The translations under genes and the position numbers were made by a program. The notes beneath the pieces were generated by a model. The model was given only the letters and a program-made list of their open reading frames with translations, searched no databases and was not told the DNA's origin. Source: Chloroflexota bacterium (GTDB taxonomy: Bacteria > Chloroflexota > Limnocylindria > Limnocylindrales > CSP1-4). Taken from it: a stretch of 22,546 nt of DNA. Positions 7,552 through 14,277 of the stretch are shown piece by piece (within the stretch, counting starts at the first letter, position 1; every line of letters begins with the position of its first letter). The stretch covers positions 1-22,546 of the forward strand of contig JAJYJR010000025.1 of the NCBI GenBank assembly GCA_021789355.1, written 5' to 3'.

Positions 7552-7561
7552 AGGGGCTGCC

Positions 7562-7864
7562 GTGACTTCGCTCCGCACCGTGTCGGGGGGCGATCGTGGT
7601 GCCTCCGGAGCCTTGACCGAAGTCACGGCGCTGGCGCAGATCGCGGATCTCGCCGAGCAGCTGTCGCCGACCGACCTGGTGGCGCGACTGGCGGCCGCGA
7701 CCACCTTCCTGCACACCCATCTGCTGGTCCACGCGCACGTCGAGGAAGCGGCACTCTACCCGGTGGTCGATTGGGCCATCGGAGCGCGTGGCGCGACGGC
7801 CACGATGGCGCGAGACCACGCCGAGATCGCGCGCATGATCCGGGAGCTGGACGACATCCGTTCG
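7562..7864 (+). pseudogene. Hemerythrin-like protein, truncated
   Basis: From GTG 7562 about 101 residues look like a hemerythrin HHE domain: FLHTHLLVHAHVEEAALYP (His53, His57, Glu61) and TMARDHAEIARMI (His86) match helices two and three of the di-iron/oxygen-binding bundle. The first-helix His and the last helix with its His/Glu ligands are missing. After about residue 101 the open frame runs to 8287, but only as the antisense of the DUF488 and lutC genes. The gene thus appears cut at its 3' end and perhaps at its 5' end, and it should not form a complete metal site. Confidence 0.6.
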
Positions 7865-7885
7865 GTCGCGGATAGAGGGCCGGTG

Positions 7886-8095
7886 CGCCCCGTAGACGAG
7901 CGTCACGGTCGTGGACCGAGCGCGCTCGGCAAGCGCGTCGAGCAAGGCCGACCGCCCGGGATCCGCCAGCTCGGCCCGGTAGCGCGCCTGGAACTCGGCC
8001 CAGCGCGCCGGGTCGTCTTCGGGTGGGCATGGCTCCGCGGACAGGCCGCACGCCTCGAGCGCGGCTTCCCGAAGCCCCCGGCCGCGGGTCAGCCC
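7886..8095 (-). pseudogene. DUF488 (YeaO-like) gene fragment
   Basis: Read on the minus strand right after lutC, this piece gives GLTRGRGLREAALEA..., then DPARWAEFQARYRAELAD and ARSTTVTLVYGA. This is the C-terminal two thirds of a YeaO-type DUF488 protein. The N-terminus (normally ending in WPRGLT) is replaced by the end of lutC, and the usual ending after LVYGA (RD..HN.AVVL) is missing. Both ends are therefore truncated. Its broken 3' end faces that of the hemerythrin-like remnant about 20 bases away. Confidence 0.6.
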
Positions 8096-8751
8096 TGCAG
8101 GGGACGCTCGACGATGACGACGTCGAGCGTCCGCGGACCGTGGACGCCCTCGATCCGGTTGAGCTCGATGTCGCTCGTGGCGGACGGGCCGCTGATCCAG
8201 GTCAGCGGCCGCGTCGGCCGAAGCTGGGCCAGGGCCTCCGGGACGGTCCCCGCGATCCGTCCGGCTTCGACCACGCAGAGGTGGTAGTCGGGGAGGAGGC
8301 TCAGTGCCCGGCGTCCCTGGCCGGGGCCGCCGTCGAGCACGATCGTGCCAGTCTCGGCGATCGCTACGGCACAGCCGGTGATCACGCCGTCTGCTCGATC
8401 GAGTGCGCTCGAGGAAAGCGGTGGGTCGTCACCGACACGTTCGACGTCGCTCCCGGAGAGCCAGCTGTCCGGGATGCCCCGGGGCACGATCAGCCGGCGG
8501 ACGTCACGGCCCGCGAGGATCCCGGCGATCGCGCCGGCCAGGGCTTCAGGGGTCGTCCGATGCACGGTCGCCCGATAGTCCGACGCGCGACCGGCGAAGA
8601 GCGCAGTCACGTCCGTGCCCGGCTCGGTGACCCGACGGTATGCGCGCGGGACCGCGGCGACGGCAGGACGGTCGGCCAGGGCGGCGCGCACGCGGCGCAG
8701 GAGCTCCTCGCGAGCCTCGCCGGAGCCGCGCGACCCCGAGGAGCCGCTCAC
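8089..8751 (-). CDS. lutC: Lactate utilisation protein LutC (LUD/YkgG family)
   Basis: A 220-residue LUD-domain protein, the third subunit of the LutABC L-lactate oxidising system. Characteristic segments are GVITGCAVAIAETGTIVLD, followed by GPGQGRRALSLLPDYHLCV, and near the C-terminus the family motif GPSATSDIELNRIEGVHGP. The GTG start at 8751 overlaps the lutB stop in GTGA (8748-8751), which implies coupled translation and a shared transcript. Length matches the family. It is the last intact gene of the leftward rhaEW-lutABC transcript and abuts the DUF488 remnant. Confidence 0.94.
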   Translation of the reverse strand: MSGSSGSRGSGEAREELLRRVRAALADRPAVAAVPRAYRRVTEPGTDVTALFAGRASDYRATVHRTTPEALAGAIAGILAGRDVRRLIVPRGIPDSWLSGSDVERVGDDPPLSSSALDRADGVITGCAVAIAETGTIVLDGGPGQGRRALSLLPDYHLCVVEAGRIAGTVPEALAQLRPTRPLTWISGPSATSDIELNRIEGVHGPRTLDVVIVERPLQG

Positions 8752-10316
8752 GCTGCCCCGTCCCCGGTCCCGCGATCCCCAGGCCGCGTGCCGGCCGAGG
8801 CGCGGCGCGCATGCCTCCACCAGGCCCGGAACGACTCGCGCGCCGGTGCCCTGAGGTCGCGTGCCCCAAACCAGGCGGACACCGGCCACGGACCGCGGAT
8901 CGCACCGATCATTCCACGCCGGCCGACCACCCGGCCACCCAGCGCCGCGGCGCGCTCCGCCATCGACAGCCGCCGCGATTCCTGCAGGACCCACCCGGCG
9001 GACTTGAGCAGGATCTCGTCCGGGGCCGGCAGGCCGGACGATGCCGCGTGCTGGCGCACGACCTGCGCGCGCAGGTGCACGAGGACCTCGGGAATGTCGA
9101 TGCGGACCGGACAGACCTCGAAGCAGGCGCCGCAGAGCGAGGATGCGTACGGCAGCGAGGCCGTCTGCGCGTCGACCGGATGGCGCGCGATGCCGCGCAG
9201 CTGGGGGGTCAGGATTGCCCCGATCGGCCCGGGGTACACGGAACCGTAGGCACGCCCCCCGACGCGCTCGTAGACCGGGCAGACGTTGAGACAGGCCGAG
9301 CAGCGGATGCAGCGCAGCGCCTGCCGGCCCACCCGGTCGGACAGCACGTCGGTACGCCCGTTGTCGAGCAGCACGAGGTGAAATACCTGCGGTCCATCGC
9401 CGGGCGTCACCCCCGTCCACATCGACGTGTAGGGGTTCATCCGCTCCGCGGTAGCCGAGCGCGGCAGCAGCTGCAGGAAGACCTCGAGGTCCTGCCAGCG
9501 CGGCAGTAGCTTCTCGATGCCGAGCACGGTGATGAGGACCTCGGGCAGCGTCAGGCACATGCGGCCGTTGCCCTCCGACTCGACCACCGCGATCGTGCCG
9601 GTCTCGGCGATCGCGAAATTGCCGCCCGAGATGGCGACCCGCGCCCGCAGGAACTTCTCACGCAGGTGGAGGCGCGCCGCCTCCGCCAGATCCCGTGGCT
9701 CGTCGGACAGGCCCTCGGGCGCCGGGCGCCCCACCAGGCCCATCTCGCGGCGGAAGATCTCGCGGATCTCGGAGCGGTTGCGGTGAATGGCGGGCACCAG
9801 GATGTGCGAGGGCAGATCGTGCCCGAGCTGCACGATGAGCTCGGCCAGGTCGGTCTCCCATGCGTCGATGCCGGCCGAGGCGAGCGCCTCGTTGAGCTCG
9901 ATCTCCTCGGTGGCCATCGACTTGACCTTCACCACCTCGGTGGCCCCGTGGTCCCGCACGATCCCGGTCACGATCGCGTTGGCCTCGGCGGCGTCGCGGG
10001 CCCAGTGAACGATGCCCCCGGCGGCGGTCACGGCATGCTCGAGCTGCTCGAGGAGGGCGGGCAGGTCGTGGAGGACCTCGTCCTTGATCGCCGCGCCCGC
10101 CACGCGCAGCTCCTCCCAGTCGTCGGTCTCGGCGACGGCGCGTGCCCGTTTCTCGCGGATGGTCGCCGTCGCGCGCTGGAGGTTGGCGCGCAGCTGGCGG
10201 TCGGCGAGAGCCGTGCGCGCCGCCCGCGGAAACGGTGGCGTGCCGGCGTAGCTCGGGAACGGCGCGAACGCCCCGTGCCCTCCATCCGGGTTCCGCGGCT
10301 CGCGCCCCGCGGTCAC
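8748..10316 (-). CDS. lutB: Lactate utilisation iron-sulfur protein LutB
   Basis: A 522-residue protein with an N-terminal LUD domain (including VKVKSMATEEIELNEAL and AIAETGTIAVVESEGNGRMC) and a C-terminal ferredoxin-like region. The latter has CIRCSACLNVCP, a full Cx2Cx2Cx3CP cluster motif, and a second motif CGACFEVCP, so two 4Fe-4S clusters are expected. LutB works with LutA and LutC to oxidise L-lactate to pyruvate in the cytoplasm or at the membrane face. The GTG start at 10316 overlaps the lutA stop in GTGA (10313-10316). The C-terminal tail past the clusters is Arg/Ala-rich and variable. Confidence 0.95.
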   Translation of the reverse strand: MTAGREPRNPDGGHGAFAPFPSYAGTPPFPRAARTALADRQLRANLQRATATIREKRARAVAETDDWEELRVAGAAIKDEVLHDLPALLEQLEHAVTAAGGIVHWARDAAEANAIVTGIVRDHGATEVVKVKSMATEEIELNEALASAGIDAWETDLAELIVQLGHDLPSHILVPAIHRNRSEIREIFRREMGLVGRPAPEGLSDEPRDLAEAARLHLREKFLRARVAISGGNFAIAETGTIAVVESEGNGRMCLTLPEVLITVLGIEKLLPRWQDLEVFLQLLPRSATAERMNPYTSMWTGVTPGDGPQVFHLVLLDNGRTDVLSDRVGRQALRCIRCSACLNVCPVYERVGGRAYGSVYPGPIGAILTPQLRGIARHPVDAQTASLPYASSLCGACFEVCPVRIDIPEVLVHLRAQVVRQHAASSGLPAPDEILLKSAGWVLQESRRLSMAERAAALGGRVVGRRGMIGAIRGPWPVSAWFGARDLRAPARESFRAWWRHARRASAGTRPGDRGTGDGAA

Positions 10317-11062
10317 CCCGCCTCCTCCGACCCGGCGAGGATCTCCGCGAAGTGCATGACCCGCACCGCGGAGCGCTGCCGGGAGAGCAGGCCGCCGATG
10401 TGCATCAGGCAGGACGTGTCGGCGGCGGTCAGCACCTCGGCGCCCGACGCGGCCACGTCACGAACCTTGTCGCGCCCCATGGCGACCGACGTGTCGGCGT
10501 TCTTCACGGCGAACGTGCCACCGAAGCCGCAGCACGCGTCGGCGTGCGGCAGGTCGACGAGCGTCAGACCTTCGACCGCGGCGAGCAGGCGCTCCGGGCG
10601 ATCACCCACGCCGAGCAGCCGCCTGGAGTGGCACGTGGGGTGGAACGCGACCGCGTGCGGGAACCGGGCGCCCACGTCGGTGATGCCGAGGACGTCGACG
10701 AGGAACTCGCTGAGCTCGTGGACGCGCGGAGCGACCTCCGCCACCTGTCCCCACAGCGCCGCGTCGGCGCCCGAGTCCGCGGCCAGCCGCCCGATCGTGG
10801 GGTGATAGTGCCGCACCATCGAGGCGCACGAGGACGATGGCGTGACCACTGCGTCGTACCCCGCGAAGGTCCGGACGAATCCCTGCACGAGCGGCACGCA
10901 GGCGTCCCGGTAGCCGGTATTGAAGTGCATCTGGCCGCAGCAGGTCTGTCCGGCGGGGAACTCGACGTCCTGGCCGAGCCGGCGGAGCAGCCGGACCACG
11001 GCCCGCCCGACCTCCGGGAACAGGAGGTCGTTGTAGCAGGCGACGAACAGCGCCACCCGCAT
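10313..11062 (-). CDS. lutA: Lactate utilisation (Fe-S)-binding protein LutA
   Basis: This 249-residue protein carries the two Cys-rich CCG domains of the LutA/GlpC/HdrB-like group: TCCGQMHFNTGY near residue 40 and ACCGFGGTFAVKN near 175, with further Cys at SSSCASM and HPTCHSRRLL. These Cys sets bind an iron-sulfur cofactor in the L-lactate oxidising complex. The ATG at 11062 begins a standard-length LutA (VALFVACYNDLLFPEVG) but has only a weak ribosome site. It lies 62 bases behind rhaEW on the same strand with no clear terminator between, so co-transcription is likely. Lactate made by RhaEW would be the immediate substrate. Confidence 0.95.
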   Translation of the reverse strand: MRVALFVACYNDLLFPEVGRAVVRLLRRLGQDVEFPAGQTCCGQMHFNTGYRDACVPLVQGFVRTFAGYDAVVTPSSSCASMVRHYHPTIGRLAADSGADAALWGQVAEVAPRVHELSEFLVDVLGITDVGARFPHAVAFHPTCHSRRLLGVGDRPERLLAAVEGLTLVDLPHADACCGFGGTFAVKNADTSVAMGRDKVRDVAASGAEVLTAADTSCLMHIGGLLSRQRSAVRVMHFAEILAGSEEAG

Positions 11063-11124
11063 CGGTCAGCCGGGGCCCGTGCCCAGGGGGGCCGGCGCGG
11101 AGTCGATCTGCGCGGGAGTGACGC

Positions 11125-13203
11125 TCACCGCAGGAACGCCTGGGCAACGCCCGCGTCGACGGGGATGTGCAACCCGGTGGTCAGGCTCAGGTCCCCGCCC
11201 ACCAGCGCGAACACCGCGGCCGCGACGTGCTCGGGCAGCACCTCGCGCTTCAGCAGCGTCCGCTGCGCGTAGAACTCACCGAGCTTCTCCTCCGGCACTC
11301 CGTACACGGCGGCTCGCTCCGCACCCCAGCCGCTCGCGAAGATCCCGGAGCCGCGCACGACCCCGTCGGGGTTCACGCCGTTCACGCGGATCCCGAACTG
11401 GCCGAGCTCGGCGGCCAGCAGCCGCACCTGGTGGGCCTGATCGGCTTTCGCCGCACCGTACGCGACGTTGTTCGGACCGGCCACGAGCGCGTTCTTGCTG
11501 ACGATGTACACGATGTCGCCGCCGAGATGCTGCTCGATCATGACGCGGGCGGCCTCGCGCGAGACCAGGAACGAACCGCGCGCCATCACGTCGTGCTGCA
11601 GGTCCCAGTCGTCCACGCTGGTCTCGAGGAGCGGCCGGGAGAGCGACAGGCCCGCGTTGTTGACCACGAGATCCACGCCCCCGAACGTGAGCACGGCGTG
11701 CCGGATCGCCTCGGCGACCTGCGCCTCGTCGGTCACGTCGACCGTGACCGCGATCGCGGTGTCCACCCCGCCGAGCTCCCGCGCCACGGTCTGCGCGCGC
11801 TCGCCGTCGATGTCGGCCACCACGACGCACGCACCCTCCGCGGCCAGCCGGTGCGCGATCGCGCGCCCGATGCCCGAACCGGCACCCGTGACGACGGCGA
11901 CGCGGGTCGCCAGCGGCTTCGGCTTCGGCAGCCGGGCGAGCTTGGCCTCTTCCAGCGCCCAGTACTCGATGCGGAACTTCTCCGACTCGGAGATCGGTGC
12001 GTACGTCGAGAGGGACTCGGCGCCCCGCATCACGTTGATGGCGTTGACGTAGAACTCGCCCGCGACGCGGGCGGTCTGCTTGTTCGCCCCGAAGCTGAAC
12101 ATCCCGACGCCTGGGACGAGCACGATGGCGGGGTCGGCGCCGCGCATGGGCGGGCTGCCGGGCCCCGCATGGCGCTCGTAGTACGCGCGGTACTCCTCCC
12201 GGTACGCGGCGTGGAGCTCCGCCAGGCGACCCAGGACCTGGTCGAGCGGCGCGGCGGCCGGCAGGTCGAGCAGGAGGGGACGGACCTTGGTCCGGAGGAA
12301 GTGGTCCGGGCAGGACGTGCCCAGCGCCGCCAGTTCCGGCGCCTTCGCGCGGGAGAGGAAGTCGAGGACCGCGTCGGCGTCGGTGTAGTGCCCCACCTGG
12401 ACCCGGTCGGTCGAAACGAGGCCGCGGATCGTCGCGAAGAGTGCTGCCGCCCGCCGTCGACGGTCTGCCTCGGGGAGTGGCTCGCGCCCGGCGACCACGG
12501 GACCGAACGGCTCGGCCCGCCCGTGTCCGTCGATGTAGCGCTGGGCCGTTCGGATGATCTCCAGCGACCGCGCCTCGCACTCCTCGGATGTGTCGCCCCA
12601 CGCCGTGATGCCGTGCCCACCCAGGATCACACCGATCGTCTGGGGTCGCTCGCGCAGGATCGCCGCGGTGTCGAGCCCGAGCTGGAAACCGGGCCGGCGC
12701 CACGGGACCCACGCCACGCGGTCGCCGAAGCACGCCGCCGTGAGGGCTTCGCCGTCGGCGGCCGTGGCGAACGCGATTCCGGAATCCGGGTGGAGGTGGT
12801 CCACGTGTGGCGCGTCGACCAGCGCGTGCGAGGCGGTGTCGATGGAGGGGGCGGCGCCCCCCCGACCGTGCAGGCAGAAGTCGAACGCGGCGACCATCTC
12901 GTCCTCGCGTTCCTCGCCGGGATAGACGTCGACCAGAGCGCGGAAGCGGTCCATCCGAAGGACGGCGAGTCCCGCCTCGGTGAGGGTGCCGAGGTCTCCG
13001 CCGGAGCCCTTGACCCACATGAGCTCCACGGGCTGCCCGGTGGCGGGATCGGTGGCGGTGCCCTTGACGGAGGTGTTGCCGCCCGCGTAGTTGGTGTTGC
13101 GAGGATCGGCGCCCAGGCGGTGGGAACGCTCCAGGAGCTCGCGTACCTGCGGAGGTGTTCCCCGCCCGCTGCCCTCCGCGCGTGGGTTCGTCATCGTGGT
13201 CAA
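11125..13203 (-). CDS. rhaEW: Bifunctional L-rhamnulose-1-phosphate aldolase / L-lactaldehyde dehydrogenase
   Basis: A 692-residue fusion. The N-terminal half is a class II aldolase: NTNYAGGNTSVKG (about 37-49), WVKGSGGDLGT, zinc-binding HLH at about 136-138, and GGHGITAWGDT. The C-terminal half, from about residue 430, is a short-chain dehydrogenase with the nucleotide motif TGAGSGIG, NNAG, and catalytic Ser and YGAAK (about 580). This is the RhaEW (YuxG) layout: it cleaves L-rhamnulose-1-phosphate to DHAP and L-lactaldehyde and oxidises the aldehyde to L-lactate with NAD. The TTG at 13203 has GGAGG seven bases upstream; an ATG at 13194, three codons later, is 16 bases from that site and is the alternative. 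It is divergent from rhaR and first in the rhaEW-lutABC direction. Confidence 0.95.
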   Translation of the reverse strand: MTTMTNPRAEGSGRGTPPQVRELLERSHRLGADPRNTNYAGGNTSVKGTATDPATGQPVELMWVKGSGGDLGTLTEAGLAVLRMDRFRALVDVYPGEEREDEMVAAFDFCLHGRGGAAPSIDTASHALVDAPHVDHLHPDSGIAFATAADGEALTAACFGDRVAWVPWRRPGFQLGLDTAAILRERPQTIGVILGGHGITAWGDTSEECEARSLEIIRTAQRYIDGHGRAEPFGPVVAGREPLPEADRRRRAAALFATIRGLVSTDRVQVGHYTDADAVLDFLSRAKAPELAALGTSCPDHFLRTKVRPLLLDLPAAAPLDQVLGRLAELHAAYREEYRAYYERHAGPGSPPMRGADPAIVLVPGVGMFSFGANKQTARVAGEFYVNAINVMRGAESLSTYAPISESEKFRIEYWALEEAKLARLPKPKPLATRVAVVTGAGSGIGRAIAHRLAAEGACVVVADIDGERAQTVARELGGVDTAIAVTVDVTDEAQVAEAIRHAVLTFGGVDLVVNNAGLSLSRPLLETSVDDWDLQHDVMARGSFLVSREAARVMIEQHLGGDIVYIVSKNALVAGPNNVAYGAAKADQAHQVRLLAAELGQFGIRVNGVNPDGVVRGSGIFASGWGAERAAVYGVPEEKLGEFYAQRTLLKREVLPEHVAAAVFALVGGDLSLTTGLHIPVDAGVAQAFLR

Positions 13204-13274
13204 GGGTCCGCCTCCAGCCCGTCGATGCGTGCCTCTGCGCCGGCAGCACCTCGCACGCGCGGGGCTGCCGGCCA

Positions 13275-13303
13275 ACGATAGCACGCACGTTCCAGGTTTT
13301 GAA
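13275..13303 (-). promoter_or_regulatory. Candidate sigma-70-like promoter for rhaEW-lutABC
   Basis: On the minus strand TTCAAA (complement of 13298-13303) and TATCGT (complement of 13275-13280) are separated by exactly 17 bases; each matches consensus at four of six positions. The -35 overlaps the GAAT repeat site at 13301-13319, so a bound regulator would interfere. The leader to the TTG start would be about 65 bases. Confidence 0.5.
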
Positions 13304-13319
13304 TGCTTTCGAATCATTC
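13301..13319. promoter_or_regulatory. Candidate rhamnose operator: GAATG-N9-CATTC with 10-bp direct repeat
   Basis: GAATG (13301-13305) and CATTC (13315-13319) form an inverted repeat, and GAAT recurs at 13311, one helical turn after the first. TTCGAA lies inside. The site touches the leftward -35 and ends two bases before the rightward -35, so a single regulator could control both directions. Confidence 0.45.
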
Positions 13320-13321
13320 TG

Positions 13322-13350
13322 TTGACACCGCAGATTGGTGCCGGTATGGT
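13322..13350 (+). promoter_or_regulatory. Probable sigma-70-type promoter for the rhaR-rhaTPQSMBI operon
   Basis: TTGACA (13322-13327) is a perfect -35 hexamer. After 17 bases comes TATGGT (13345-13350), a four-of-six -10. The predicted start near 13357 leaves a leader of about 50 bases to the rhaR GTG. A second inverted repeat, GACACC-N7-GGTGCC (13324-13342, one mismatch), lies between the two hexamers and is a further operator candidate. Confidence 0.7.
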
Positions 13351-13407
13351 CGCGCCACGCAAAGCCTCCCGTAATGATCCGCAGTCCGGTTCCCGCGGGG
13401 TGAGGGT

Positions 13408-14277
13408 GTGACGAAGGCACAGGCCGCGGTCGGCGACGAGTTCGCGAGAGAGCGGCAGCACAGGATCGCGCGCGTCGTCGAGGAGCACGGGCGCGCCCGC
13501 GTCGTGGACCTGGTCGCGCAGTTCGGGGTGTCGGCCGTCACCATTCGCAAGGACCTCGCACGCCTCGAGCAGGAGCAGCGCGTGGTCCGCACGCACGGCG
13601 GCGCGGTGGCCGTTGGTCGGGCCCGGCCCGAGAGCGCATTCGCGATCCGGGAGCGCCTGCAGCAGGACGAGAAGACGTGGATCGGCGCGGCCACCGTGTC
13701 CCTCATCCACGACGGTGAGGCGATCGTCCTCGACGCGAGCACGACCGCGCTGTACGTCGCACGGGCGCTCAAGGCTCGCGGCGGGTGGACACACCTGACG
13801 GTCGTGACGAACGGGCTTCGCATCGCCTCCGAGCTTGCCGGTTACCCGGGCGTGAGCGTGCTGATGCTGGGTGGCTGGGTGCGCCACGAGGCGTTCTCCC
13901 TCGTGGGAGGACTGGGCGACGGGATGTTCAAGCGCATCAACGTCCAGAAGGCCATCGTCGGGGCCGCCGGCTTCACCCTCGAGTCCGGCCTGAGCGATGC
14001 GACCGAGGAGGAGGCGCAGATCAAGCGTGCCATGGTCGGGCCCGCTCGCGAGGTCTTCGCCATCATCGATCACACGAAGTGGGGTCGAGCGGCGTTCTCG
14101 ACCTTCTGCCGGACCGAGCGGATCACCTGCGTCCTCAGCGACGCGGACGCCCCACCGGAGATGGTCGCCGAGCTGCGCTCGGCGGGGATCCACGTCCGGC
14201 TTGCCGCCGGCCAATCCCACGGCGATCCGGCGACCCCGGTCGGCGCAGGTCAGGCAGTCGCGGTGCAGCGCGCATGA
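13408..14277 (+). CDS. rhaR: DeoR-family regulator of rhamnose catabolism
   Basis: A 289-residue DeoR-type regulator. The N-terminal winged helix (about residues 16-66) has the family signature: RQHRIARVVEEHG, then LVAQFGVSAVTIRKDLARLE, then VVRTHGGAV. The C-terminal sugar-phosphate-sensing domain carries LDASTTALYVARAL, VVTNGLRIA, LMLGGWVR and the terminal IIDHTKWGR. Regulators of this type lead rhizobial rha operons (RhaR), which supports the name by context. The start is GTG 13408 behind a G-rich GGGGTGAGGG; the stop overlaps the rhaT ATG (ATGA, 14274-14277). It probably represses both divergent directions until a rhamnose-derived phosphate binds, but effector and polarity are inferred. 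Confidence 0.9.
   Translation: MTKAQAAVGDEFARERQHRIARVVEEHGRARVVDLVAQFGVSAVTIRKDLARLEQEQRVVRTHGGAVAVGRARPESAFAIRERLQQDEKTWIGAATVSLIHDGEAIVLDASTTALYVARALKARGGWTHLTVVTNGLRIASELAGYPGVSVLMLGGWVRHEAFSLVGGLGDGMFKRINVQKAIVGAAGFTLESGLSDATEEEAQIKRAMVGPAREVFAIIDHTKWGRAAFSTFCRTERITCVLSDADAPPEMVAELRSAGIHVRLAAGQSHGDPATPVGAGQAVAVQRA

Noticed and set aside
6815..7945. A 376-residue helix-turn-helix protein extending to 7945
   Set aside because: The extra N-terminus consists of a DUF488 fragment and antisense of the hemerythrin-like gene; GTG 7462 has a good ribosome site.
7562..8287. A 241-residue hemerythrin protein
   Set aside because: Only the first about 100 residues resemble hemerythrin; the remainder is antisense to the DUF488 remnant and lutC.
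11063..11124. Terminator between rhaEW and lutA
   Set aside because: Only a five-base GCCGG/CCGGC pairing and no T-run were found.
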